A DNA stretch of 64,000 bases from Phenylobacterium zucineum HLK1 (GTDB lineage: Bacteria; Pseudomonadota; Alphaproteobacteria; Caulobacterales; Caulobacteraceae): NCBI RefSeq assembly GCF_000017265.1, contig NC_011144.1, positions 3,884,001-3,948,000 of the forward strand. Reading direction: 5' to 3'. The position numbers were made by a program, and so were the translations under genes. Below are positions 20,487-29,781 of this stretch, piece after piece; positions within the stretch are counted from its first letter, which is position 1; each line of letters begins with the position of its first letter. The notes below the pieces were generated by a model. It ran no database searches and was not told the DNA's origin. It worked only from the letters and a program-made list of their open reading frames with translations.

Positions 20487-21371
20487 TCAGGCCTCGACCG
20501 GCGCGGCGCGGCGGACCCGCACGCGCTTCACGCGGCGGGGATCGGCGGCCAGGACCTCGATGGAGAAGCCGTCCGGATGCGGGATCAGCTCGCGCTTCTG
20601 CGGCACCCGGCCGGCCAGCGCGTTGACGAGGCCGGCGACGGTCTCGATCTCCTCGTCCACGTCGTCGGGCGCCAGGTCGACCCCCTCGCCGATGGCGTGC
20701 TCCAGCTCCTCGAGCGGGGCGCGGCCGTCGGCGACCCAGCCATCGTCGTCCTCGACGATCGGCGTGAAGCCCACGTCGCCCTCCTCGTCGTGCTCGTCGG
20801 CGATCTCGCCCACCAGCTTCTCGAGCAGGTCCTCCAGGGTCACCAGGCCATCCACCCCGCCGAACTCGTCGATCACCAGGGCCATGTGGGTGCGCCGCGA
20901 GCGCATCAGGGCCAGGAGCTCGGCGGCGGCCATCGAGGGCGGCACGTAGAGCACCTTGCGGACCAGCTGATAGCGGCCCTGCAGGATCTGGTCCTCGGGC
21001 TTGGGCTTGCGGCTCTTGCGCGCCAGCAGGCGGAAGACGTCCTTCACGTGGACCACGCCCACGGGCTCGTCGAGGGTCTCCTTGTAGACCGGCATCCGCG
21101 AATGCTCGGCCTCGAGGAAGCGGGCCACCACCTCCGAGAACGAGGCGCTCCGGTCGATGGCGACGATGTCGGCCCGGGGCTTCATCACGTCCTCGACCCG
21201 CAGCCCCTGGAAGGCGCGGGCCTGGTTGACCAGCTCCCCGGCGGATTCGGTTTCCGGCTCGGGCCCCGCGGCGGCGGCGGTCTCGGCGCCGCGCCGGAAG
21301 AAGTCGACGAGGCCCATGAGCCCACGCCGGCGGCCCGGGCCGGGCCTACTCAAAGGATCGGGGTCAGTCAT
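20487..21371 (-). CDS. corC: HlyC/CorC family CBS-domain protein
   Basis: 294 residues from the ATG at 21371, which overlaps the ybeY stop by 8 bases; a longer frame upstream would run deep into ybeY. Two CBS domains follow a short N-terminus (VEDVMKPRADIVAIDRSASF, then MALVIDEFGGVDGLVTLEDLLE), and the CorC/transporter-associated domain fills the end (DDDGWVADGRAPLEELE). Enteric CorC has been linked to magnesium and cobalt efflux; the precise role here is not known. There is no membrane part, as usual for this branch. It is coupled to ybeY upstream and lnt downstream. Confidence 0.92.
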   Translation of the reverse strand: MTDPDPLSRPGPGRRRGLMGLVDFFRRGAETAAAAGPEPETESAGELVNQARAFQGLRVEDVMKPRADIVAIDRSASFSEVVARFLEAEHSRMPVYKETLDEPVGVVHVKDVFRLLARKSRKPKPEDQILQGRYQLVRKVLYVPPSMAAAELLALMRSRRTHMALVIDEFGGVDGLVTLEDLLEKLVGEIADEHDEEGDVGFTPIVEDDDGWVADGRAPLEELEHAIGEGVDLAPDDVDEEIETVAGLVNALAGRVPQKRELIPHPDGFSIEVLAADPRRVKRVRVRRAAPVEA

Positions 21372-21828
21372 GCTCTCCCTCGCTGACCGCGTAGGGGTCG
21401 GGAACCCCCAGTCCGGCCAGGATGTCGCGCTCGAGGCCCTCCATGGCCTCGGCCTCATCTTCTCTCATGTGGTCGTATCCGAGAAGGTGCAAGACGCCAT
21501 GGACGACCAGATGTTGCAGGTGATGCGCCAGCGGCTTGCCCTGCTCGGCCGCCTCGCGGGCGCAGACGCCGCAGGCCAGGGCCACGTCGCCCAGGTGCCT
21601 CTCGGGGTTGGGCGGCGCGGGGAAGGAGAGCACGTTGGTCGCGCTGTCCTTGCCGCGGAAGCGGGCGTTCAGCTCGCGCACGGCCGCATCGTCCGCCAGC
21701 AGCAGGGTGACGCCCTCGCCGCCCGCGCCCTCGGACGCGAGCGCCGCCTTCGCCGCCGCCCGGACCAGGGCCTCGGCGTCGGGAAGCGCGGCCGTCCAGG
21801 CCGGATCCTCGACCTCGATGTCGATCAA
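21364..21828 (-). CDS. ybeY: Endoribonuclease YbeY
   Basis: 154 residues. YbeY is a zinc-dependent single-strand RNase involved in 16S rRNA 3'-end maturation and ribosome quality control. The three zinc-binding histidines are in HLVVHGVLHLLGYDH. NARFRGKDSATNVLSFP is the other family signature. It overlaps phoH by 4 bases (ATGA) at its start and corC by 8 bases at its end, a tight translationally coupled block. Confidence 0.96.
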   Translation of the reverse strand: MIDIEVEDPAWTAALPDAEALVRAAAKAALASEGAGGEGVTLLLADDAAVRELNARFRGKDSATNVLSFPAPPNPERHLGDVALACGVCAREAAEQGKPLAHHLQHLVVHGVLHLLGYDHMREDEAEAMEGLERDILAGLGVPDPYAVSEGEHD

Positions 21829-22784
21829 ACCGCGCGTCCGCCCCGCTGGCGCGCCGCGTCGGCGTCGTAGGCGCGCACGATCCGCTCCACCAGCGGGTGG
21901 CGGACCACGTCCTCGGACGAGAAGCGGACGACGCCGATGCCCTTCACGTCCTCCAGCAGGCCCACCGCATGGGCGAGCCCGGAATCATAGGCGTTCACCA
22001 AGTCGATCTGGGTCGGATCGCCGGTGATGACCATGCGGGCGCCCTCGCCCAGGCGGGTCAGCACCATCTTCATCTGCAGCCGGGTGGCGTTCTGGGCCTC
22101 GTCGACGATGACGTAGGCGTGGCTGAGCGTGCGGCCGCGCAGGAAGGCGATGGGCGCGACCTCGATCTCGCCCTTCTCGCGCCGGCGGCGCAGCTGGTCG
22201 GCGCCCAGGATGTCGGTCAGCGCCTCCCAGACGGGGGCCATGTAGGGATCGACCTTCTCGGTCAGGTCGCCCGGCAGGAAGCCCAGGCGCTCGCCCGCCT
22301 CGACGGCCGGACGCGAGACGATCAGCCGGTCCACCTCGCCGCGCAGCAGCAGGCCCGCGCCGTGCGCCACGGCCAGGAAGGTCTTGCCCGTGCCCGCGGG
22401 GCCGAGGCCGAACACCATCTCGCACTTGGCCAGGGCGTCGAGGTACTTGGCCTGGGTCGCGGTCTTGGGCGCCACCTGGCCCCGCCGGCCGACCGGCAGG
22501 GCGCCGGGCGCGCCGCCCGAGCCCGTCCGCACCCGGCCGATGGCCACGCGGATGTCGGCCTCGGCCACCTCCAGCCCCTGGTCGGCGCGCTCGGCGATGG
22601 CCTGCACGGCCTTCTTGGCGAGACCTCGGCCCTTGGCGTCGCCGCTCAGGCTGACGCCGCCGCCGGGCGTCTCGACCAGCACGCCGAAGGCGTCCTCGAT
22701 CAGCGCCGCATGGCGGCTGTTGGCGCCGGCCACCGCGCGGACCGCGGCGTCGGACAGGGCGATGAATTCGGGCGCTCGGCTCAC
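21825..22784 (-). CDS. ybeZ: PhoH-like ATPase (YbeZ)
   Basis: 319 residues. The PhoH-type P-loop is [11 protein letters not shown] near residue 130 and Walker B is [10 protein letters not shown]. YbeZ proteins are ATPases that act with the RNase YbeY, which is coded immediately downstream with a 4-base overlap. A small N-terminal region (residues 1-100, with [14 protein letters not shown]) precedes the ATPase. It overlaps miaB by 4 bases at its start, so miaB-phoH-ybeY-corC-lnt are translated as a chain. Confidence 0.95.
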   Translation of the reverse strand: MSRAPEFIALSDAAVRAVAGANSRHAALIEDAFGVLVETPGGGVSLSGDAKGRGLAKKAVQAIAERADQGLEVAEADIRVAIGRVRTGSGGAPGALPVGRRGQVAPKTATQAKYLDALAKCEMVFGLGPAGTGKTFLAVAHGAGLLLRGEVDRLIVSRPAVEAGERLGFLPGDLTEKVDPYMAPVWEALTDILGADQLRRRREKGEIEVAPIAFLRGRTLSHAYVIVDEAQNATRLQMKMVLTRLGEGARMVITGDPTQIDLVNAYDSGLAHAVGLLEDVKGIGVVRFSSEDVVRHPLVERIVRAYDADAARQRGGRAV

Positions 22785-24133
22785 GCCGTCTCCAGTTCCA
22801 GCACGCCGGCGAGGCTGTTGCGCCCGCCGCTCTCGACCTTCACCGGAACGATCTGGCCGATCAGGCGATCCGGCGCGTGCGCATGCACCGCCTGCAGATA
22901 GGGGCTGCGGCCGATGAGCTGGCCCGGATGGCGGCCCGTCTTCTCGAACAGCACGGGCAGGACGCGGCCGGCCTGGGCGGCGTTGAAGGCGAGCTGCTGC
23001 TGCTCCAGGAGGGCCTGCAGGCGCTGCAGCCGCTCCTCCTTGACCTCCTCGGCGACCTGGCCGGGCAGGGCGGCGGCGGGCGTGCCGGGCCGGCGCGAGT
23101 ACTTGAACGAGAAGCAGCTGGCGTAGCCCACCTCGCGCACCAGCTGCAGGGTGGCCTCGAAGTCGGCCTCCCGCTCGCCGGGGAAGCCGACGATGAAGTC
23201 GCCCGAGATGGCGATGTCGGGCCGCGCGACGCGGACCTTCTCGATCACCCGAAGGTAGCTCTCGGCCGTGTGCGCCCGGTTCATGGCCCGCAGGATGCGG
23301 TCCGAGCCGGCCTGCACCGGCAGGTGCAGGTAGGGCATCAGCTCCGGGACCTCGGCGTGGGCGGCGATCAGGTCGTCGTCCATGTCGCGCGGATGGCTGG
23401 TCGTGTAGCGGATGCGGTCCAGCCCCGGGATCTTCGCCAGGCGCCGGACAAGGCCGGCCAGCCCAGCCCCTTGGCCGTTGGCGCCGTCATAGGCGTTGAC
23501 GTTCTGGCCCAATAGGGTGACCTCGCGCACGCCCTTCGCGGCCAGCGCCCGGGCCTCGGCCTCGATCGCTTCGGCCGGGCGGCTCCACTCGCCGCCGCGG
23601 GTGTAAGGGACGACGCAGAAGGTGCAGAACTTGTCGCAGCCCTCCTGCACGGTCAGGAAGGCGGTCACGCCCGTCGGCCGGCGCTCGGTCGCCAGGGCGT
23701 CGAACTTCTCGTCGGGCGCGAAATCGGCCGCCAGCCGCTCGCCGCGGGCGCGGTGGGCGCGGGCGATCAGCTCGGGCAGCTGGTGATAGGCCTGCGGCCC
23801 GACCACGAGGTCCACGGCCGGCTGGCGGCGCATGATCTCCTCGCCCTCGGCCTGGGCGACGCAGCCGGCCACGGCGATGGTCATGCCCTGGCCTTCGGCG
23901 CGCCGGGCCTCCTTCAGCCGCTTGATCTGCCCGAGCTCGGAATAGACCTTCTCGGTGGCCTTCTCGCGGATATGGCAGGTGTTCAGCACCACGAGGTCCG
24001 CCGCGGCCGGATCGTCGGTCACGCCATAGCCCAGCGGCGCAAGGACGTCGGCCATGCGCTCGCTGTCGTAGACGTTCATCTGACAGCCGTAGGTCTTGAT
24101 GTAGAGGCGCTTGGCGGGCGCGGGCTCGGACAT
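22781..24133 (-). CDS. miaB: tRNA-2-methylthio-N6-dimethylallyladenosine synthase MiaB
   Basis: 450 residues from the ATG at 24133. A radical SAM methylthiotransferase that adds a methylthio group to i6A37 of tRNAs. The N-terminal iron-sulphur cluster cysteines are in TYGCQMN, NTCHIRE and VAGCVAQ; the radical SAM cluster is [19 protein letters not shown]-terminal TRAM domain ([19 protein letters not shown]) follows. The frame could start 18 codons earlier, but the family start is at [16 protein letters not shown]. It needs SAM from metK in the same region. Confidence 0.96.
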   Translation of the reverse strand: MSEPAPAKRLYIKTYGCQMNVYDSERMADVLAPLGYGVTDDPAAADLVVLNTCHIREKATEKVYSELGQIKRLKEARRAEGQGMTIAVAGCVAQAEGEEIMRRQPAVDLVVGPQAYHQLPELIARAHRARGERLAADFAPDEKFDALATERRPTGVTAFLTVQEGCDKFCTFCVVPYTRGGEWSRPAEAIEAEARALAAKGVREVTLLGQNVNAYDGANGQGAGLAGLVRRLAKIPGLDRIRYTTSHPRDMDDDLIAAHAEVPELMPYLHLPVQAGSDRILRAMNRAHTAESYLRVIEKVRVARPDIAISGDFIVGFPGEREADFEATLQLVREVGYASCFSFKYSRRPGTPAAALPGQVAEEVKEERLQRLQALLEQQQLAFNAAQAGRVLPVLFEKTGRHPGQLIGRSPYLQAVHAHAPDRLIGQIVPVKVESGGRNSLAGVLELETA

Positions 24134-24218
24134 GGGCCGCGTTATGGGGTTCCGCAGGGGCCGGCGCAAGTTTCCGCCCCGCCGCACGCGCGACAGGCGG
24201 ACCCGTCGGCCTCGCCGG

Positions 24219-24626
24219 CTATTCCTCGATCGGCATGCCGTAGAGCTCGAGGCGGTGGTCCACCAGCTTGTAGCCGAGCTTGCGGGCGATCGCCTCCTGC
24301 AGGGCCTCGATCTCGGGATCGACGAACTCCACCACCTTGCCGGTCTTCATGTCGATCAGGTGGTCGTGGTGCTCGCCCGAATGCTCCTCGTAGCGCGAGC
24401 GCCCATCGCGGAAGTCCAGCCGGTCGATGATCCCCGCCTCCTCGAACAGGCGGACCGTGCGGTAGACCGTGGCGATGGAGATGTGCGGGTCGATGGCGTG
24501 CGCCCGACGGTGCAGCTCCTCGACGTCGGGATGGTCGTCGGACGAGGAAAGCACGCGCGCGATCACCCGGCGCTGCTCGGTCATGCGCATGCCCTTTTCG
24601 AGGCAAAGCTTCTCGATGCGATCCAC
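24219..24626 (-). CDS. fur: Ferric uptake regulator Fur
   Basis: 135 residues. A winged-helix, metal-sensing dimeric repressor. The DNA-binding half runs from [14 protein letters not shown] to [20 protein letters not shown]; the dimer and metal half has [20 protein letters not shown], supplying His and Glu/Asp ligands. The CxxC zinc motifs of enteric Fur are absent, as is typical for alphaproteobacterial Fur; a related manganese sensor (Mur) is the alternative. It lies between miaB and rimI, 33 bases downstream of rimI. Confidence 0.93.
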   Translation of the reverse strand: MDRIEKLCLEKGMRMTEQRRVIARVLSSSDDHPDVEELHRRAHAIDPHISIATVYRTVRLFEEAGIIDRLDFRDGRSRYEEHSGEHHDHLIDMKTGKVVEFVDPEIEALQEAIARKLGYKLVDHRLELYGMPIEE

Positions 24627-24659
24627 GGCTCTCCCACTCCTCCTTACGCAGGGATAGGT

Positions 24660-25115
24660 CTACTGGCCTTGCGCCGCGAGGTCGAGACGCATGACGAGCG
24701 CGTCGGCCCGCCCCGCCGCGCCCCGGTCGTAGTAGGCTTTGCGCAGGCCGGCCCGCTCGAAGCCCAGGCCCTCGTAGAGGCCGATGGCGGCGACGTTGTC
24801 CACGTCCACTTCCAGGAACGCCTGCGTCGCCCCGGCCTGCCGCGCGGCGCCGAGGGCGGCGGCCATCAGCGCCTTGGCCACCCCCTTGCGGCGCGCCCAC
24901 GGCGGGACCGCCAGCGTCAGGACCTCGGCCTCGCCGGCGATGACCCGGCAGAGCACGACCCCCAGCGGATCGCCGTCCAGGGCCACGAAGCCGTAGACGC
25001 CGGTCTCGCCCAGCATGCGGGCGAAGGTCGCCTCGTCCCACGGGCGGTCGAAGGCCGGGGCATGCGCGCTCGCCATGGCCGGGGCGTGCTCGGCCGTCGC
25101 CCACTCCAGCTTCAT
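24660..25115 (-). CDS. rimI: Ribosomal-protein-alanine acetyltransferase RimI
   Basis: 151 residues with the GNAT fold. RimI acetylates the N-terminal alanine of S18 and perhaps other proteins. Acetyl-CoA motif A appears as LTLAVPPWARRKGVAKALMAAAL, followed by FLEVDVDNVAAIGLYEGLGFERAGLRKAYY, the RimI hallmark. It starts 10 bases downstream of tsaB, and tsaB-rimI is a common pair, which supports RimI over other GNAT proteins. Confidence 0.92.
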   Translation of the reverse strand: MKLEWATAEHAPAMASAHAPAFDRPWDEATFARMLGETGVYGFVALDGDPLGVVLCRVIAGEAEVLTLAVPPWARRKGVAKALMAAALGAARQAGATQAFLEVDVDNVAAIGLYEGLGFERAGLRKAYYDRGAAGRADALVMRLDLAAQGQ

Positions 25116-25125
25116 GCCGGGAATC

Positions 25126-25758
25126 TCATGAGGGCAGCTTTGCGTCCGGCGCGCGCAGGTAGAGGGGTTTCAGCGGCGCGGGGGCGCGGGCGGCGGCGAG
25201 TTCCGCCACCTTGCGCGCGTCGCAGCCTTCGGGCGTCAGCACTCGGGCCGCCGGCGCCGCATCGGCCAGCAGCGGCGCGCCCGAGCCCACCAGGGTGAGC
25301 GGGCGGCCCATGGAGAGCTCGACGATGCGGGCGGCCGCCTGGCCGAGCGGCAGGGCGTCGGGCGCCATCAGCGGGCGGCCCGCATCGAACGCCTGCAGGT
25401 AGACCTGGTCGCGGCGGGCGTCGATCGCGGCGGCCACCAGCCCCTCGCCTCCTTCGGCCGCGAGCGCCTCCAAGGCGCCCACCGGGACGGCCGGGAGGCC
25501 CAGCGCCGAGGCCAGCCCCTTGGCGAAGGCGACCCCGACCCGCAGACCGGTGAACGAGCCCGGCCCGACGGTGACCCCGATCCGCCCCAGCGCCGCGAAC
25601 GGCAGGCCGGCGTCGGCCATCACCGCCTGGGCCATCGGCGCCAGCCGCTCCTGGTGGCCGCGGGCCATCACCTCGCTGCGGTGCGCGAGCACGCGCCCGC
25701 CGTCCACGACGGCGACCGAGCAGGCGTTCAGGCAGGTGTCGAGCCCCAGGACGATCAT
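25126..25758 (-). CDS. tsaB: tRNA threonylcarbamoyladenosine biosynthesis protein TsaB
   Basis: 210 residues. TsaB is a partner of TsaD and TsaE in making t6A37 on ANN-decoding tRNAs. It has the ASKHA fold of the family: VLGLDTCLNACSVAVVDGG at the start, then RIGVTVGPGSFTGLRVGVAFAKGLA. It is a degenerate paralogue of TsaD without the metal-binding His pair, as expected. It is followed closely by rimI. TsaD and TsaE are not in this window. Confidence 0.95.
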   Translation of the reverse strand: MIVLGLDTCLNACSVAVVDGGRVLAHRSEVMARGHQERLAPMAQAVMADAGLPFAALGRIGVTVGPGSFTGLRVGVAFAKGLASALGLPAVPVGALEALAAEGGEGLVAAAIDARRDQVYLQAFDAGRPLMAPDALPLGQAAARIVELSMGRPLTLVGSGAPLLADAAPAARVLTPEGCDARKVAELAAARAPAPLKPLYLRAPDAKLPS

Positions 25759-25798
25759 GCGCGGGTCGGGTTAGCCGATCGGCCGGGGCGCGGGAAGG

Positions 25799-26374
25799 CT
25801 AACCCAGCGTCTGCTCGACCCGGGTCACTTCCGGCACATAGTGCTTCAGCATGTTCTCGACCCCGGCCTTCAGCGTGGCGGTCGAGGAGGGGCAGCCCGA
25901 GCAGGCGCCGCGCATGTTCAGCCATACGACGCCGGTGTCGGGCTCGAACTTGTGGAACAGGATGTCGCCGCCGTCCTGGGCCACGGCGGGCCGGATGCGG
26001 GTGTCGAGCAGGTCCTTGATCTCGGCGACGATCTGGGCGGTCTCGCCCTCGTAGGCGCCCTCGTCATGGCCGCCGGCCTGCTCGCCCGCCTCGGCGAACA
26101 GCGGCCGGCCCGAGGTGAAGTGGTCCATGATCGCCGCCAGCACCGGCGCCTTCAGGTGCGGCCAGTCGAACGAAGGGTGCTTGCCGACGGTCAGGAAGTC
26201 GGGCCCGAAGAAGACCCGGGTGACGCCTTCGATGTCGAAGATGTCGGCCGCCAGCGGCGAGGCCTGCGCCTCCTCCATCGAGCCGAAGTCGCGCGTCCCC
26301 TCGCCCAGCACCGCACGGCCGGGCAGGAACTTCAGGACCTCGGGGTTCGGCGTGGCTTCGGTCTGGATGAACAT
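25799..26374 (-). CDS. NifU-like iron-sulphur scaffold protein (Nfu type)
   Basis: 191 residues from the ATG at 26374; the open frame goes further up but MFIQTEATPNPEVLKFLPG is the classic Nfu start. The N-terminal Nfu_N domain is followed by a linker and a C-terminal NifU domain with the cluster-binding pair in RGACSGCPSSTATLK. The protein carries Fe-S clusters to targets; MiaB and RlmN in this window are examples of Fe-S proteins. It starts 45 bases past the universal stress gene, close enough for cotranscription. Confidence 0.93.
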   Translation of the reverse strand: MFIQTEATPNPEVLKFLPGRAVLGEGTRDFGSMEEAQASPLAADIFDIEGVTRVFFGPDFLTVGKHPSFDWPHLKAPVLAAIMDHFTSGRPLFAEAGEQAGGHDEGAYEGETAQIVAEIKDLLDTRIRPAVAQDGGDILFHKFEPDTGVVWLNMRGACSGCPSSTATLKAGVENMLKHYVPEVTRVEQTLG

Positions 26375-26418
26375 GCGCCAGATGTGGCGTCCGCGCGACC
26401 GCGACGCAAGTTCCCCGA

Positions 26419-26895
26419 TCAGGCCAGGTCGGTGATCTCGTCGTCGGTGAGGTCGCCGGGGACGATGGTGACCGGCACCTTGCGCGCGCCCCACTTCACC
26501 CCGTCCTTGGCGATGGACGAGACCAGGGGCCCGGGGCCGCGGCCGCCGACCGCGGCGGCGACGACCAGGATCTTGATGTCCTCGTCCTCGCTCAGCACCT
26601 GCTTCAGCGCCGCGCGCACGCCGTCGGCGTTGACGATCAGGAACTCGGGCGGCAGTCCGGTCTCGGCCAGCACGAACTCGGCGCACTTCTGCAGGGCGGC
26701 CTCGGCCTCCTGCCGCTGCTGGCGCTCGATCTCGTCGCGCACGCCGGACCAGTGCTCGAACACCGCCGGCTCGATCACCCGCAGCAGGGCCACGTGACCG
26801 CCGGTCGAGCGGGCGCGCCGGCAGGCGAAGCGCAGGGCCGCCTCGAACTCCGGCGTGTCGTCGGCGACGATCAGGAACTTGCGCTTGCTGCTCAT
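26419..26895 (-). CDS. Universal stress protein (UspA family)
   Basis: 158 residues, one Usp domain. Opening KFLIVADDTPEFEAALRFACRRA is the usual first strand and helix, and the second half has ILVVAAAVGGRGPGPLVS followed by PVTIVPGDL. The typical ATP-binding GxxGxxxxxxGS pattern is altered (VGGRGPGPLVSS), so nucleotide binding is uncertain. The family is induced by stress and starvation. It lies 55 bases downstream of trpS, upstream of the Nfu gene, on the same strand. Confidence 0.88.
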   Translation of the reverse strand: MSSKRKFLIVADDTPEFEAALRFACRRARSTGGHVALLRVIEPAVFEHWSGVRDEIERQQRQEAEAALQKCAEFVLAETGLPPEFLIVNADGVRAALKQVLSEDEDIKILVVAAAVGGRGPGPLVSSIAKDGVKWGARKVPVTIVPGDLTDDEITDLA

Positions 26896-26950
26896 GGCTG
26901 GCCCTTCCCGGGACGGACGGTGCGGCGCCGCGACCTGCGAGGCAAGCGGC

Positions 26951-27985
26951 TCAGCCGGCCCAGAAGCCGACCAGCCGCCGCACCTCGGCCATGACCGGGG
27001 CCGCGATCTCGCGGGCGCGGCCGGCGCCCTCGGCCAGGACGCGGTCGATCTCGCCCGGGTCGGCCAGCAGGCGGCGCATCTCGCCTCCGATCGGCGCCAT
27101 CACGGAGACGGCGAGGTCGGCGAGCTTGGGCTTGAACGCCCCGAAGCCCTGGCCGGCGAACTCGGCCAGCACCTCGGCGTCGGTCTTGCCCGAGAGGGCG
27201 GCGTAGATGCCGACCAGATTCTTCGCCTCCGGCCGGCCCTCGAGGCCCTCCATCGTCTCGGGCAGCGGTTCGGGATCGGTCCTGGCCTTCTTCACCTTCT
27301 GGGCGATGGCGTCGGCGTCGTCGGTCAGGTTGATCCGCGAATAGTCGGACGGGTCCGACTTGGACATCTTCGCCGACCCGTCGCGCAGGCTCATCACCCG
27401 CGCTCCCGGCCCCTGGGTCAGCGGCTCGGGCAGCGGGAAGAAGCCGGGCGCGGCGAAGTCGTTGTTGAACTTCTGGGCGATGTCCCGGGTCAGCTCCAGG
27501 TGCTGCTTCTGGTCCTCGCCGACCGGCACGTGGGTGGCCTTGTAGATCAGGATGTCGGCGGCCTGGAGCACCGGGTAGGTGTAGAGGCCGACGCTGGCCC
27601 GCTCCTTGTGCTTGCCGCTCTTCTCCTTGAACTGGGTCATCCGGTCGAGCCAGCCGAGGCGGGCGACGCAGTTGAACACCCAGGCGAGTTCGGCGTGCTC
27701 GGGCACCGCCGACTGGGCGAAGATGCTGGCGACCTTGGGGTCGAGACCGGTGGCGAGATAGGCCGCGGCGATCTCGCGCACCTGCTGCTTCAGCTTGGAC
27801 GGCTCCTGCCAGACGGTGATCGCGTGCAGGTCGGCCACGAAGATGAAGGTCGGCGCCTCGTGCTGGATGCGCGCGAACTTGGCGAGGGCGCCCAGATAAT
27901 TGCCGAGGTGCAGGTCCCCCGAGGGCTGGACGCCCGAGAGCACGCGCTGGGGGCCCGCGTAAGGGGCGGGAGCTTGGTCGGTCAT
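26951..27985 (-). CDS. trpS: Tryptophanyl-tRNA synthetase
   Basis: 344 residues from the ATG at 27985, in line with class I bacterial enzymes. The HIGH-type motif is [14 protein letters not shown] near residue 20, and KMSKS is present in [40 protein letters not shown] is the other family signature. An upstream in-frame start 13 codons earlier is less likely because the family begins close to the HIGH motif. It is downstream of murJ, separated by a 125-base spacer with no clear terminator. Confidence 0.96.
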   Translation of the reverse strand: MTDQAPAPYAGPQRVLSGVQPSGDLHLGNYLGALAKFARIQHEAPTFIFVADLHAITVWQEPSKLKQQVREIAAAYLATGLDPKVASIFAQSAVPEHAELAWVFNCVARLGWLDRMTQFKEKSGKHKERASVGLYTYPVLQAADILIYKATHVPVGEDQKQHLELTRDIAQKFNNDFAAPGFFPLPEPLTQGPGARVMSLRDGSAKMSKSDPSDYSRINLTDDADAIAQKVKKARTDPEPLPETMEGLEGRPEAKNLVGIYAALSGKTDAEVLAEFAGQGFGAFKPKLADLAVSVMAPIGGEMRRLLADPGEIDRVLAEGAGRAREIAAPVMAEVRRLVGFWAG

Positions 27986-28110
27986 GGGATGAGGCTTCTG
28001 GAAGAAATGGACGTGCGGGCGCAAGCCCGAAGGGACGGGATCAGTCGCGGGTCAGGGCCGCCATCGCCAGGTCAGCAAAGCCATGGCCGGCGCATACGCT
28101 CTGGCGCGGC

Positions 28111-29781
28111 TCACGGCAAGTCCGCCGGCGGCGCGGGATCGGCCGCCGGACTTCCGCGCCGGCGGCGCAGCAGGGCCCTGGCCTCGGCGAGCGTGACGCC
28201 GCCGAACGAGAACAGCAGCACAGGATAGATGGCGAGGCCCGCGGCCGAGAGCGCGAGCACCACGATCTCCTTGGCCGGGAGGCCCGCGAGCGGCGCCTCC
28301 AGCGCCGGGCGGAAGTGGTTGGCGAGCGCCAGCAGGGCGCCCAGAACCAGGCTCGCGGCCGTCACCCGGCCGATCTTGAAGAGGGCCCGCGCCGAGGGGC
28401 GGTAGACGCCCCGCCGGCCCAGCGCGGCCCACATCTGGAAGACGGTGATCCAGGCGGCGATGCTGGTCGCCGCGGCGATCCCCCAGAAGCCCACCGTGTA
28501 GAAGAGGGCCACGCCGAGGGCGATGTTCACCCCCACCGAGATGAGCGAGAAGCGCATCGGCGTCTTCGTGTCCTGGCGGGCGAAGAAGGCCGGCTGCAGG
28601 ATCCGCAGCAGCACGAACGCCGGCACCCCCCAGGCGTAATGGAACAGGAGCTGGCCGGTGGCCAGGGCGTCCGCGCGGACGAACTCGTCGCGGGTGAACA
28701 GGCCGTCGATCAGATAGACCGGCATGGCCATCAGGGCGGCGGCGGCCGGCAGGCTGAGCGCGAGAGCCCAGACCAGGCCCTGGTCCATCGCCGTCTGGGC
28801 GTCGTCGTGGTCGTCCTTCTGCAGGGCGGCCGAGAGCCGCGGCAGCAGCGCGATGCCGATGGCCACGCCCACCAGGCTCATCGGCAGCTGGTAGAGGCGG
28901 TCGGCGACGTTCATCCACACCCGCAGGCCGTCCACCTGCGAGGCCAGGATGCCCGAGATGAAGATGTTGATCTGGGTCGCCGAGTTGGCGATGGCCGCCG
29001 GCACCGCCAGCTTGATCATGGCCCTCATCTCGGGCGTCAGGCGGGGGCGCACGAGACGGATGCGCCCGCCGGTGCGCCGCGCGCCCCACCAGCAAAGGGC
29101 CGCCTGGCCCACGCCGGCCACGACCACGGCGATGGAGGCCGCATAGGCGGCGCGCACCGGGTCGTGCTGGGGCAGGACCACCGCCAGCATCACCACGTTG
29201 AGTATGGTCGGATAGAAGCCCGAGACGATGAACCGCCCGTGGGCGTTCAGCACGCCCGAATAGAGCGCGGCGATCGCCATGCACGGCAGGTAGGGCATGG
29301 TGATCTGGGTGAGCACCACCGCCAGCTTGAACTTGGCAGGGTCGTCCGCGAAGCCCGGGTTGATGACGTACATCAGCCACGGCATGGCGAGCTGGCAGGC
29401 GATGGTCAGCGCCACCGTCGCGGCGGCGACCGTGGCCAGGGCGTCGGCGGCGTAGCGGTCGGCCGCTTCCTCGCCCTCGCCAGCCAGCTTGCGCGAGTAG
29501 CTCGGCACGAAGGCGGCCGCGAAGGCGCCCTCGGCGAAGATCCGCCGGAACAGGTTCGGGAACGCCAGGGCCGTGTAGTAGGCGTCGGCGGCGATGGTCT
29601 GGCTGGCCCCGAGCCTCGCCGTCACCACCAGGTCCCGCGCCAGGCCCATGACGCGGCTGACGAGGGTCAGCCCCGCGAAGATCGCCGAGGAGCGGATCAG
29701 ACCGCCGCGCTTCGGCGTCGGATTGGTCGCGGGGTTGTCGGTCACGGCCTGTTTGGTCGGCTGAGTGGCGCCCGCCGTCAA
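28111..29781 (-). CDS. murJ: Lipid II flippase MurJ (MviN)
   Basis: 556 residues with about 14 hydrophobic segments. It flips the peptidoglycan precursor lipid II across the inner membrane. Landmarks include SRVMGLARDLVVTARLG in the first helices with the functionally important arginines, AFAAAFVPSYSRK, and DRLYQLPMSLVGVAIGIALLPRLS. The start overlaps the stop of the DEAD-box helicase by 4 bases (ATGA). The C-terminus (LLRRRRGSPAADPAPP) is a cytoplasmic tail. Confidence 0.96.
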   Translation of the reverse strand: MTAGATQPTKQAVTDNPATNPTPKRGGLIRSSAIFAGLTLVSRVMGLARDLVVTARLGASQTIAADAYYTALAFPNLFRRIFAEGAFAAAFVPSYSRKLAGEGEEAADRYAADALATVAAATVALTIACQLAMPWLMYVINPGFADDPAKFKLAVVLTQITMPYLPCMAIAALYSGVLNAHGRFIVSGFYPTILNVVMLAVVLPQHDPVRAAYAASIAVVVAGVGQAALCWWGARRTGGRIRLVRPRLTPEMRAMIKLAVPAAIANSATQINIFISGILASQVDGLRVWMNVADRLYQLPMSLVGVAIGIALLPRLSAALQKDDHDDAQTAMDQGLVWALALSLPAAAALMAMPVYLIDGLFTRDEFVRADALATGQLLFHYAWGVPAFVLLRILQPAFFARQDTKTPMRFSLISVGVNIALGVALFYTVGFWGIAAATSIAAWITVFQMWAALGRRGVYRPSARALFKIGRVTAASLVLGALLALANHFRPALEAPLAGLPAKEIVVLALSAAGLAIYPVLLFSFGGVTLAEARALLRRRRGSPAADPAPPADLP